The notes below the pieces were generated by a model that worked only from the letters and a program-made list of their open reading frames with translations, ran no database searches and was not told the DNA's origin. Shown here piece by piece: positions 45,313-53,617 of a stretch of 64,000 nucleotides of DNA. The stretch lies in assembly GCA_027339055.1 (NCBI GenBank), contig DAHWRK010000002.1, positions 19,263 through 83,262 on the forward strand. The letters run 5' to 3'. This stretch comes from Microcaldota archaeon (GTDB lineage: Archaea > Micrarchaeota > Micrarchaeia > Micrarchaeales > Micrarchaeaceae). Each line of letters starts with the position of its first letter. The first letter of the stretch is position 1. A program made the translations under genes and the position numbers.

Positions 45313-46470
45313 TTATGTCCCTAGTGCTTTTCCGAATGCTTCTTCGTATCTTTTCGCTATGAGGTCCCAATCGTGCTCCTTCTTTATTACGTTTTCCCTG
45401 CATCCGAGCGCGAGTTTCCTGTAATGCCCTATGTCGGAAGACACCTTCATTATTGCATTCGCAATGCTTTTTGCATCCTTAATCTTAATATATTCGCCGT
45501 AATTCTGCAGCGCTTCCGGTATTCCTCCTATTTCGGTCGCAATTGTCGGGGTCCCGCATGACAGTGCTTCAAGCATCGCCATTCCTGCCGGCTCATAGAG
45601 GGAGGGGAATACGAACATGTCCGCTGCATTATAATAATATGGCAGGTCTTCTTCTCCTATCCCGTTCGATATCTTGACTCTACTACGAATCCCAAGGCTT
45701 TTTGCCAATTCCATGAGCTTGGTTTCCATCGGGCCCCTGCCTATTATGAACAAGTTGGCGGGTTTACCTATCTTATTCAATTCTGCTACGGCACGTATCA
45801 GGTAAGAGTGCCCTTTCTGCCTTGTCAGCCTGCCATTTGATATTAGCAAAATCCCATCGTTCTCAAATCCCATGGAATCCCTTGTTTTTGCAACCATGCC
45901 GCTGTCCATGTCCGGCATGAACGACTTGTAATCTATGCCATTGAATATTACGTGCGATTTTTCCCTGAGCTTTTCAGGAACCGTGGTTTCCATTGCGTTT
46001 TTCGAAACTGCAGTTATCACGTCTGCCCTTTTCATTATCTTCCGCCCCCAAAAAATATCATATGCCAATCCCCCAAAATCCGTTATCGGGTCAATCCCCT
46101 TCGGGAGCGAGTTGTGTATTGTCAATGCGAGCTTTCCCGAAGTCTTATTTTTTATTGTGTTTATTGTGCCGCTAAAATACTGATATCTGTTGTTTATATG
46201 GTATATATCCGCAGCTGTTTTTTCTATTGCTGCGTTTAACCCGTCCATGGATGCCAGCGGAAGCGGAAGGTGGGGAAGCGAACGCTGCGCAGTCTTAAGC
46301 CTTAATATTTTTATGCCTTCAACCGTTGTCTCTCCAGGTTCGCTGCCTACCGAAGAGGTTATTACGGTAATATTATTCCTTTTTGATAAGCGCTTGTATA
46401 TTTCCAGCAGAACCTTTTCAGTCCCGCCAAAATACGGGTAAAAATACGGATTTAATACGCATATTTCCAT
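45313..46470 (-). CDS. GT4-family glycosyltransferase
   Basis: GT-B glycosyltransferase of 385 residues. The N-terminal domain has PYFYPYFGGTEKVLLEIYKRL. The C-terminal domain has LISNGRLTRQKGHSYLIRAV and PSLYEPAGMAMLEALSCGTPTI with the E-x7-E donor motif. It probably adds a sugar to a lipid carrier or glycan at the inner membrane face. The ATG at 46470 is used; an upstream ATG at 46479 is also possible. Confidence 0.93.
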   Translation of the reverse strand: MEICVLNPYFYPYFGGTEKVLLEIYKRLSKRNNITVITSSVGSEPGETTVEGIKILRLKTAQRSLPHLPLPLASMDGLNAAIEKTAADIYHINNRYQYFSGTINTIKNKTSGKLALTIHNSLPKGIDPITDFGGLAYDIFWGRKIMKRADVITAVSKNAMETTVPEKLREKSHVIFNGIDYKSFMPDMDSGMVAKTRDSMGFENDGILLISNGRLTRQKGHSYLIRAVAELNKIGKPANLFIIGRGPMETKLMELAKSLGIRSRVKISNGIGEEDLPYYYNAADMFVFPSLYEPAGMAMLEALSCGTPTIATEIGGIPEALQNYGEYIKIKDAKSIANAIMKVSSDIGHYRKLALGCRENVIKKEHDWDLIAKRYEEAFGKALGT

Positions 46471-46551
46471 CATAACCAACTATCGGACCCGTATGAAACG
46501 GTTTCATATCAATATTTATATACTGTTTCTGCAAATTAAAAGCCGAGGCAA

Positions 46552-48003
46552 ATGGCTGGCTCAAGGAAGCCCCTGCCAAGGCATGATAGCTTTGGCAAGA
46601 GCAAAAATATAATAGTGTTGCTTCTCGATACGCTCAGGGCCAGCGATGCTTATGACAATCCTTCCCTTAAAAACATAAACTACCTTTCTGCACACGGAAC
46701 CAGTTTTGAGAACGCAGTCTCTCCCGCGACTTGGACTGCTCCAGCACATGCGTCCATATTTACATCCAGGTTTTCTTCAAAGATAAAGCAGGCGTCGCAT
46801 AATTTCCTTTCGGATTCTTCTATAGATCCGTGGATAGTAAAGATAAAGTTCCTGCCAAACAACGCAGTCACGCTTGCGTCAAAGCTGCATAACCAAGGGT
46901 ACTATTCGGTCTTGTTCTCAAACAATCCGTTCCTGACCAGCAATACCAACCTTGCCATAGGGTTCGACAGGGTCTACGACCTTTGGATGAACTCCAACAT
47001 AAAGTATAACCCGAAGAAGGCAAAGCTCCTTTCGAATTTCATAAGGGGCGAGGCAATGCGCAAAGCTCTTTTCAAGACTGCGCTCAGCCTTTCCAATTTT
47101 ATTCCGGATTCGCTTCTAAACCGCCTGTACTTGAACCTCAGGGTTAAGATGGCCGCAGGAGTTGCAAATGCCGATGGTACATATCGCATGGATCGCGGCG
47201 CGCTAGATACAAACAACGCGCTCAAGGCATACCTGGAAAAGGAATACAACTACAAGCCACAGTTCATGTTCATAAACTGCATAGAGGCGCACGAAAACTA
47301 TCCTGTAAGGGATAGCAGCATAATACAAGACAAATGGCTCTATCTCAGCGGAATACTCGAGATGAGCAACGACATAACAAAGAAGTTCCATGAAGGATAT
47401 ATGAGAAGGCTTTCGTACTTGGACCGGCAGATGGGGGAATCTTTGCGGATTCTCAGGGACAACGGAATGCTCGACGATGCGAGCGTTATAGTTACTTCGG
47501 ACCATGGGCAATTCTTCGGAGAGCACGGCCTGCTTTATCATTCCCTATATCCATACAAGGAGGTCAACAATGTGCCGTTGATAATATCCAAATTTGAAAA
47601 TGGCAAGCCAGTTTCTGATGGAAGCAGCATAAGCGATCCGACAAGCCTGATAGACATGCACGGGATGATTCTTTCAATGGCGGGTTCTAATGGCGCTTAC
47701 AGGAAAAACCAAGTCATAAGCGAGCACAATGGCATAAGCGAAGGCTGGGATGGGATGCTGCTTTCCGCGCTGCGCCGACGTTCAGAATATGCCGCACGGA
47801 TATACAAGGCGAAGCTATCGTACAATACTAAGGCCTATTCTATAATAAGCAATAGCTACAAGCTGGTGCATTTCTACGGAAAACGGCCAAGCGAGCTGTA
47901 TCGCATGGATGACATCGAAGAAAAAGAAAATGTCATAGCCTCAAACAGGTCGGTAGCCAAGCGCTTGAGCGCAATGTACCGATATGGGAAATCGGCTCTT
48001 TAA
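46552..48003 (+). CDS. Sulfatase-like hydrolase of the alkaline phosphatase superfamily
   Basis: The 483 residues show the metal-binding motif VLLLDTLRA, a nucleophile loop SPATWTAPAHASIFT and TSDHGQFFGEHG. The nucleophile position (C/S in CxPxR sulfatases) is Thr, so it is not a formylglycine sulfatase and is closer to phosphodiesterase/phosphotransferase members. No signal peptide or TM helix is evident. It is divergent from the GT4 gene and converges with DUF929 by a 4-nt overlap. It may modify glycans or phospholipids. Confidence 0.85.
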   Translation: MAGSRKPLPRHDSFGKSKNIIVLLLDTLRASDAYDNPSLKNINYLSAHGTSFENAVSPATWTAPAHASIFTSRFSSKIKQASHNFLSDSSIDPWIVKIKFLPNNAVTLASKLHNQGYYSVLFSNNPFLTSNTNLAIGFDRVYDLWMNSNIKYNPKKAKLLSNFIRGEAMRKALFKTALSLSNFIPDSLLNRLYLNLRVKMAAGVANADGTYRMDRGALDTNNALKAYLEKEYNYKPQFMFINCIEAHENYPVRDSSIIQDKWLYLSGILEMSNDITKKFHEGYMRRLSYLDRQMGESLRILRDNGMLDDASVIVTSDHGQFFGEHGLLYHSLYPYKEVNNVPLIISKFENGKPVSDGSSISDPTSLIDMHGMILSMAGSNGAYRKNQVISEHNGISEGWDGMLLSALRRRSEYAARIYKAKLSYNTKAYSIISNSYKLVHFYGKRPSELYRMDDIEEKENVIASNRSVAKRLSAMYRYGKSAL

Positions 48004-48842
48004 GCCCCTGTAATCCCATTTATCGTCTTTACGAACCTCTGGCTGCACACGCTTGCTGGCTTGTTTCCATCAATGTTGCATATCTGCGCAGTGAAAACGT
48101 TGGCCTCTCCCATTATCGCTTGTGTTACTGGGCTGTTGGGATTTGTCTTAAGGAACGAAAGTATCTGGTTCCAGTTATATGGGTTTATTATCGCAGGGCT
48201 GACTTCTGCGCCTATCTGTATGGTCTTGTTTCCGAAATCTATGAATGGAACGGCATCCCTTTCATCTGATGGAACTGCAGAGTTGTTGGAATCGAACCTT
48301 GAAAATATCACTCCTTCTTCATTTGTCATATTCTGTAGCGGCTTGTAAGTGTTCGTCAGCGTTTCAACTCCCTGGAAGTCCACATAACTGCTTGAATAGC
48401 TTGAATTGTAGAATGTGAACGTGGCTGTGTTTGGCTCGTAGTCAGTAGCGCTGGAAGTCATGTAATGAAGCTGAGAGAAGTTTCCGAATCTCATTAGGGC
48501 AATTATCATTCCCCACCTTGTTATAGCGCAGAACGGGCAGTAATCAGCGCCTACGTACAGCATTTCAGGCATTCCGTCTGAGGTAAGGCTTATGTTGCTT
48601 CCTGATGGGACCGGGTAACCAGTAGCGGCTCCAATCCCTATATTGCCGGCTAGGGTCATATTTGTAGCTACGTCGTAGAGCTGTGAAAGATACGAGCCGC
48701 TTACTGCAACGTTGTCGAACTTTATGTCGGCTTTGCCTGCGCTGCCCGCAGAATTCTCATACAGTGCCACTACCGCTACTATGACTATCACTATGCCCAT
48801 TATGGCATAAACCTGTTTCCTGCTCAAATTAACTTTTGCCAC
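48000..48842 (-). CDS. DUF929 membrane-anchored thioredoxin-like protein
   Basis: A 280-residue protein with a signal anchor (VYAIMGIVIVIVAVVALY) and an extracytoplasmic domain. LYVGADYCPFCAITRWG is a thioredoxin-fold CxxC active site, and AVPFIDFGNKT is the cis-Pro strand. The protein matches the DUF929 family of archaea. A second Cys pair is near the C-terminus (ICNIDG, VCSQ). A disulfide role outside the membrane, with VKOR as electron acceptor, is inferred. Confidence 0.9.
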   Translation of the reverse strand: MAKVNLSRKQVYAIMGIVIVIVAVVALYENSAGSAGKADIKFDNVAVSGSYLSQLYDVATNMTLAGNIGIGAATGYPVPSGSNISLTSDGMPEMLYVGADYCPFCAITRWGMIIALMRFGNFSQLHYMTSSATDYEPNTATFTFYNSSYSSSYVDFQGVETLTNTYKPLQNMTNEEGVIFSRFDSNNSAVPSDERDAVPFIDFGNKTIQIGAEVSPAIINPYNWNQILSFLKTNPNSPVTQAIMGEANVFTAQICNIDGNKPASVCSQRFVKTINGITGA

Positions 48843-48846
48843 ATAA

Positions 48847-49431
48847 TCACTTTTCTACTGCCAACGGAGGCAATATCTTCTTCGCAATTGCATTTAACGC
48901 CTTATTTATATAATCCCTATGCCTGTATATGATGTAAGCGACTACAATGCTGAGCGCCGCTCCGGCGATTACGTCAGTAAGATAATGCAATCCTAGGTAT
49001 ATCCTTCCGAACAGTATGAGCACCAGCCATACCACATACAATACCCTTACATACTTATAATTTTTAAGGAATATCGTTAGCCCTGTCAGAACTCCGGCAT
49101 GGTTGCTGGGGAAGGAAAAGCTGCTTTGGCACGATATGTAGTTTATGTGCAATACGTCAGTCAAATACGGGACGTTGCATGGCCTCGGCTCCTTTGTTAT
49201 TATCTTTATTGCATCCGATACTACGTAAAGAAGTATGCCCGCAACGACAAAGGAATATACGTTCATGTCCTTTTTTAGCAAAAGATATATTACAAGAACT
49301 GGCAGCACTATAAAGAACGATTTGGCCAGGTATGCCATAACTACGTTAAGGTACGGGTTTGCGAGTGCCTTGGCTGCCTCAAAGGCCCATATGTTTATGC
49401 CTATCTTATAAGCTTCTATAGTGAAAAGCAA
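48847..49431 (-). CDS. PAP2-family membrane phosphatase
   Basis: A 194-residue protein with about six TM helices. The three catalytic motifs are KEPRPCNVP, SFPSNHAG and GRIYLGLHYLTDVIAG. It likely dephosphorylates polyprenyl pyrophosphate or a phosphatidyl lipid. A TTG start at 49431 follows AGTGATTGC. It is 4 nt upstream of DUF929. Confidence 0.92.
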   Translation of the reverse strand: MLFTIEAYKIGINIWAFEAAKALANPYLNVVMAYLAKSFFIVLPVLVIYLLLKKDMNVYSFVVAGILLYVVSDAIKIITKEPRPCNVPYLTDVLHINYISCQSSFSFPSNHAGVLTGLTIFLKNYKYVRVLYVVWLVLILFGRIYLGLHYLTDVIAGAALSIVVAYIIYRHRDYINKALNAIAKKILPPLAVEK

Positions 49432-49477
49432 GCAATCACTTCGGAGTTTTATGCATACCTATTTTTTGCCAAAGAAT

Positions 49478-49990
49478 TTAAAGCGTGAGCCCCTTCCTGT
49501 TGAAAAATTCATTATAATACAATATTCCAGATATCGTCTTTTTATCAACTATCCTGTTCGATTTTACCATTGCGTAAACATCTGAAAACTTTACCTCCTC
49601 AACTTCTAGCATTTCGCCCATGTCTGTTTTTTCATGTTTTGTAAGGCGCGTTGCCAAATAAGTATAAGACATCGTAGTAAGCAATCCCGGAGATGCGTAC
49701 GCTTTGTAAAGCAGCTTCATATTTTGCGCCCTGTATCCTGTTTCTTCATAAAGCTCCTTTTTTGCCGCTTCCTTTGGCGTTTCTCCCTTTTCAACGTGCC
49801 CGGCTGGAAGCTCAAGGATCCATTTCCCTATGGGCGCCCTGTAATGCTTTTCAAGTACTATTGTCTTTTCATCGACAAATGCCAGAATAACTACAACGTC
49901 TTTCTCGACTACCCTGCAACGCTCCTTCTCCTCTGTCTTATCTTTAAAGGTTTCCAGCGTTAATATCTTGTTTTTGTAAACAGTTCGCAT
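49478..49990 (-). CDS. Nudix hydrolase, ADP-ribose pyrophosphatase-like
   Basis: A 170-residue protein with the Nudix box GHVEKGETPKEAAKKELYEETGY, LELPAG in front and an ASPGLLTTMSY loop like ADP-sugar pyrophosphatases. The TATA element (CCTATAAATG on the minus strand, about 50018-50009) points to a near-leaderless start at the ATG at 49990 (MRTVYKNK). Upstream in-frame codons at 50005 and 50035 would precede or overlap that TATA box. Confidence 0.9.
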   Translation of the reverse strand: MRTVYKNKILTLETFKDKTEEKERCRVVEKDVVVILAFVDEKTIVLEKHYRAPIGKWILELPAGHVEKGETPKEAAKKELYEETGYRAQNMKLLYKAYASPGLLTTMSYTYLATRLTKHEKTDMGEMLEVEEVKFSDVYAMVKSNRIVDKKTISGILYYNEFFNRKGLTL

Positions 49991-50043
49991 ACTTATGGTT
50001 AGCATAAAACATTTATAGGAGTTGCGAGAAAACAAATATGCGC

Positions 50044-50183
50044 GGGGTTGTGGCGTAACTTGGCAGCGCAGCAGGCTCCAGATGTTTAACTTGAAATGAG
50101 CCCAAAAGGCAATGATGATGATCTGGAAAGCAGACTAAATATGAAGTAACCTGCTGGTCCGGGTTCAAATCCCGGCAACCCCA
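50044..50183 (+). tRNA. tRNA-Trp(CCA) with a 67-nt intron
   Basis: Acceptor GGGGTTG/CAACCCC with discriminator A, D stem GCGT/GCGC, anticodon stem GCAGG/CCTGC, and T arm CCGGG-TTCAAAT-CCCGG. Anticodon CCA is at 50078-50080. Removing 50082-50148 gives a 73-nt tRNA with loop CTCCAGA. Inner helix ATGTTTA (50082-50088) pairs with TAAATAT (50136-50142). The central helix CTCC/GAAG has one C-A mismatch, so the bulge-helix-bulge is relaxed. The intron holds ATGATGA (50112-50118 or 50115-50121) and TCTGGA (50122-50127), complementary to the mature loop UCCAGA. Confidence 0.9.
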
Positions 50184-50396
50184 AAGCACACGATGATTTA
50201 CATAAACACATGAAAGGTAAGCCATACGGTGTGCTTGAAATTTGAGTCTCTGAAAATGTTGGCAAGATAGGGTATGCATCGGCTTTGCCATGGTGTAAAG
50301 AAGGCAGGAACTTTATCTCACTATCACCTGCCATAAAAGTTTCTCTATAAACAACACTCCTTATCTCCAAAGGATACGGCTAGGATGAACGGAGTA

Positions 50397-51521
50397 TTAC
50401 GGACCGTGGGGCTTTGTATGTTCTCTTGGCCCAGCTTCTGTAACTCTGATACATGCTATGTCTGATCCGTAAAGGTCTTTGGAGCTGGCAAATGCCCTGG
50501 CCCTGCTTCCTCCGCATATCTCCTTAAACTTACACGAGCCGCACTCTCCATGGAAACCTCTTGACCGTATACTTACAAGCCTTGCATCGTTCCTGTATAC
50601 TTCAACTAAGTTTTTCGATTTTATGTTTCCCAGGGCCACAGGCGTGAATCCGCCGGGGCTTATCGTTCCGTCGTGCGATACAAAGATTATGCCGTCTCCA
50701 TCAAGGGTGCCGCTTTGTGATATCGTAGGCTTAATTGTTGGTTCGTCGAACTCCGATATAAGCTCCTCGCGCATTATCAGGTAGTCCTCACTGCTCCAAT
50801 ATGCGTCCTGCGATGCGCGTAGTTTAGCTACACGCCTTATGAAAGGCCCCTCCACGACCCTTATTACGATCCCGTACTGTGAGGCATCATAAAGGAAATT
50901 GCACACGCTTTCATATTCTGCAGCCGAGATGTCCTCAACCTCGGCTCCGCGACCTGTATTTATCAGGAAAAACACCTCCCAAACTCTTACGTTCTCGTGC
51001 TTGAGCAGTGCAAATATCCTTGGCAATTCCGTTATATTGCTTTTCATAACGGTTGTATTAATCTGGATTCCCAAGTTTATGCTCTTTGCATACCTTATTG
51101 TATCCATGGTCTTGTCAAATGTACCTGCCTTTCGCCTTATTGCGTCATGCTTCCAGCTGTATGAGCTGTCTAGGCTGAGTGAAATAGATACGACCCCGCT
51201 GGATTTGATCCTATCAAGTACATTAGGTGTAAGGTCCTCCGATACTGCAGGAGCAACTGCAGAAGCTACGCCCTTGTTCTTAGCGTATTCAAGTAACTCA
51301 AAAAGGTCCTTGCGCCTAAGCGGGTCGCCTCCAGTAAATACAATCACTGGCGCAGGTTTTCCAAAACTGGAAATCACATCTATTAAGGCTTTTCCCTCGG
51401 AAGTGCTAAGCTCGCCTGGCAGCGGATTGCCAATGGCTTCCGCTCTGCAATGCACGCAATTAAGCGGGCATGCTTTGGTCGTCTCCCAAAACACCAGGAT
51501 AGGTTTATTGTCAAACGGCAT
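50397..51521 (-). CDS. Radical SAM/SPASM protein (TIGR04053-like)
   Basis: The 374 residues begin with FDNKPILVFWETTKACPLNCVHC, the radical SAM CxxxCxxC. FTGGDPLRRKDLFELLEYAK and SISLSLDSS follow, and the C-terminal SPASM region has CGSCKFKEICGG and a further Cys. This pattern fits the TIGR04053 group, related to heme-biosynthesis and peptide-modifying SPASM enzymes. Function unknown. The ATG at 51521 is chosen as the longer frame adds 24 unrelated residues. Downstream of a CopD-like gene by 29 nt. Confidence 0.88.
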   Translation of the reverse strand: MPFDNKPILVFWETTKACPLNCVHCRAEAIGNPLPGELSTSEGKALIDVISSFGKPAPVIVFTGGDPLRRKDLFELLEYAKNKGVASAVAPAVSEDLTPNVLDRIKSSGVVSISLSLDSSYSWKHDAIRRKAGTFDKTMDTIRYAKSINLGIQINTTVMKSNITELPRIFALLKHENVRVWEVFFLINTGRGAEVEDISAAEYESVCNFLYDASQYGIVIRVVEGPFIRRVAKLRASQDAYWSSEDYLIMREELISEFDEPTIKPTISQSGTLDGDGIIFVSHDGTISPGGFTPVALGNIKSKNLVEVYRNDARLVSIRSRGFHGECGSCKFKEICGGSRARAFASSKDLYGSDIACIRVTEAGPREHTKPHGP

Positions 51522-51550
51522 CGATATCGCTCGGTACAAATTTCTAAATG

Positions 51551-52033
51551 TTACATGAGCACGGCAACAACAGTAATTAATATCATTATGCACAAGTTTG
51601 CGTAAGATATAGCCGTGCTTTTCCTGCGCACTTTCTGCAAGCCCTCCAAATTTCCTTCCTTTGCAAATTTCGCTATCATTCTGCCATAATGCTTCCCGGG
51701 TCCATACAACGAAACGATAAGCGCAGCAGTGAGCACCACCATCGTGGCCACCAGTCCAAAGCCGTATGGTGACTTATATGCAGAAGGTGAAAGGTACCAA
51801 AACGCGTTTATTAGGCCCGTTATTACGAGCGTAGCAAGCAGCATCCAGGTTATCCTTGCAAACCTCTTCGATATCACAGCCACGAAGGTCGTCCTCTGTG
51901 CCTCGTCTTTTATTGCATCTTTAGACCCTGGAACTAGGACCAGCCACATGAAGAAAGAACCGCCTATGAATAACATCGCGCTGAAAAGGTGCAACCAGAG
52001 GAAGAAATATTTCAATACAGTCAGCGCAAGCAT
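51551..52033 (-). CDS. CopD-like four-helix membrane protein
   Basis: A 160-residue protein with four TM helices. WLHLFSAMLFIGGSFFMW in TM1 with its His, plus ITWMLLATLVITGLINAFW and the C-terminal YANLCIMILITVVAVLM, fits the CopD/DUF2269-type family, members of which bind copper or heme. It lies just upstream of the radical SAM gene on the same strand. Ligand unknown. Confidence 0.75.
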   Translation of the reverse strand: MLALTVLKYFFLWLHLFSAMLFIGGSFFMWLVLVPGSKDAIKDEAQRTTFVAVISKRFARITWMLLATLVITGLINAFWYLSPSAYKSPYGFGLVATMVVLTAALIVSLYGPGKHYGRMIAKFAKEGNLEGLQKVRRKSTAISYANLCIMILITVVAVLM

Positions 52034-52456
52034 TGCATCGTTTAATAAATAAAACTTACTGAATAATAATCTTGCTTCTTACATCGAATGGAAAGGAAAA
52101 ACGTTAAAAACCCGTGCGCGCCTTACCGAAAGGTGCATGAATGAAAGGATTTACTGGATTAATAATGGCTCATTCCGTGGTATTGTCAATAAACTCGGTT
52201 GTTTCTATTGAGTGTCGCATTCGATTGGCGGGTGAATGGTAACCATCAGGCCTTAAAACGAGTACAGAAACCGGCAATCCCTACCACAATACCTTCTGCT
52301 AGCAAGATAATAAACGTAAGTTGGTCCATCAGAAGCATCATTATACGCTAATTTTTCTGATTACAAAGAAAAAGCGTTTGAGAATGCAACTACATTGAAT
52401 CATGCGCCAAGGCAAAAGTTAAAAAATAGCAAAAGCTACATTATTATTTAAGAAAG
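52034..52456. other. Gene-poor region with short possible reading frames
   Basis: No gene of normal size is found in these 423 nt. Composition is more even than the flanking genes. Two overlapping short forward frames begin near 52137-52141 after AAAGGTGC. The stretch 52310-52450 is A/T-rich and leads to a promoter-like region before 52457. The region could hold a small peptide, a decayed gene or an RNA; none is certain. Confidence 0.5.
52141..52242 (+). CDS. Possible small peptide
   Basis: A 33-codon frame (MKGFTGLIMAHSVVLS...) follows AAAGGTG by 7 nt and has one hydrophobic stretch. A second frame from 52137 of 24 codons overlaps it, with weaker sequence character. Neither resembles a known peptide. 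Confidence 0.2.
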   Translation: MKGFTGLIMAHSVVLSINSVVSIECRIRLAGEW

Positions 52457-52690
52457 ATGATGAAGATGTCCCTGCGGAGTTTAGTAAGGAGCCAATGGTG
52501 GTGGGCTGTTGTGCTTGTGCTGTGGGTGCTAGCATTGTTTGGGATATTTCCTGGGGATATAACTGGTGTAAATATAATGGTAGCATTCCCTGCAACAATT
52601 CTAGTTGCTACGGCGAAGGCAGTGGAGTATTTAACACGGCCTGACCAAACTGCTCGGCAGGCTCCAAAAATGCATAAAAATATTAAATAA
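52457..52690 (+). CDS. Small membrane protein, unknown
   Basis: A 77-residue protein with two hydrophobic helices (WWWAVVLVLWVLALFGIF and VNIMVAFPATILVATA) and a basic, Pro/Gln-rich C-terminus. It has the size and layout of short accessory membrane proteins. I do not recognise it. The start could be the first ATG or the one three codons on. Confidence 0.6.
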   Translation: MMKMSLRSLVRSQWWWAVVLVLWVLALFGIFPGDITGVNIMVAFPATILVATAKAVEYLTRPDQTARQAPKMHKNIK

Positions 52691-52740
52691 ATAGCCTTAA
52701 AGCGTCAATCAAACAATGCGCATATAACTTCCGTGATTTT

Positions 52741-53508
52741 TTGGACTACCACAAAGTAAAAATTGTTGTTACTGACCTCGATGGAACGCTTGCGCCTAGC
52801 AAAGCCCAGATGGACGACGAAATGTCAAAAATAATCTGCGGGCTTCTTTCAACAAAGGCCATGGCAGTAGTCGGAGGAGGTTTCTATTCCCAGTTCCAGA
52901 AGCAGCTCATAGGAGCTCTTAAATGCCCAGCAGAAAACCTCAGCATGCTCTACCTATTTCCCACCAACGCAACTGCATTCTATAAGTTCTCGGGTTCCGA
53001 ATGGCAAAAGGTTTATTCCGAAGACCTTTCGGAAGAGCAGAAAAGGCTCGTTTATTCAGCTTTTCCCAAAGCGCTCGAACTTGCAGGTTTTAAAAATCCC
53101 GAAAAGCTCTACGGCAACCAGCTTGAGGACCGCGGCACGCAGATAACATTCTCGGCTCTTGGGCAGGAAGCACCATTGGAGCTTAAATCGGCATGGGATC
53201 CTGACCAGAAGAAGCGCATGGCCATAAAACAGCAGCTTGATAAATTGCTCAACGGCTTTGAAATAAGGCTCGGAGGTACAACTTCAATAGACATAACAAA
53301 AGCAGGAATAGACAAGGCCTATGCAATAAGCAAAATTACAGAAATATTCGGGTATTCCAAGCAGGAAATGGTGTTCATAGGCGATGCGCTGTACGAAGGC
53401 GGAAACGACTACGCGGTCAAGCTTGCAGGGGTAGAAAGCATATTGACTTCAGGTCCTGAAGAGACAAAGTCACTGCTTAGGGGTATAATCCGCTCAAGCC
53501 AGCCATGA
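52741..53508 (+). CDS. HAD-superfamily IIB hydrolase (phosphomannomutase/sugar phosphatase-like)
   Basis: The 255 residues contain the HAD nucleophile motif VTDLDGTLAPSK (about 10-21), a cap domain and the C-terminal motifs GGTTSIDITKAGIDKAYA and FIGDALYEGGNDYA. VGGGFYSQFQKQL and TQITFSALG resemble eukaryotic-type phosphomannomutase, which belongs to the same class. A phosphatase or mutase acting on sugar phosphates is likely. TTG start after GTGATTTT. Confidence 0.85.
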   Translation: MDYHKVKIVVTDLDGTLAPSKAQMDDEMSKIICGLLSTKAMAVVGGGFYSQFQKQLIGALKCPAENLSMLYLFPTNATAFYKFSGSEWQKVYSEDLSEEQKRLVYSAFPKALELAGFKNPEKLYGNQLEDRGTQITFSALGQEAPLELKSAWDPDQKKRMAIKQQLDKLLNGFEIRLGGTTSIDITKAGIDKAYAISKITEIFGYSKQEMVFIGDALYEGGNDYAVKLAGVESILTSGPEETKSLLRGIIRSSQP

Positions 53509-53617
53509 GTTCATCCCAAACGGGCCATCACATTCTTTAAGCGCCAACAGTTGCAGTTTCAGCAGACTCTCTTCTCATCATGAGTCAGAAATACCTCGTA
53601 TCATCACAAACGTGCAA

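Noticed and set aside
50184-50396. Possible box C/D RNA after tRNA-Trp (GATGATT, CTCTGAA)
   Set aside because: The C box is not a proper RUGAUGA and box spacing is wrong. No promoter is seen.
50397-51593. Longer version of the radical SAM protein starting at 51593
   Set aside because: The extra 24 residues have no family match, and the region would overlap the CopD-like gene. The ATG at 51521 starts the conserved part.
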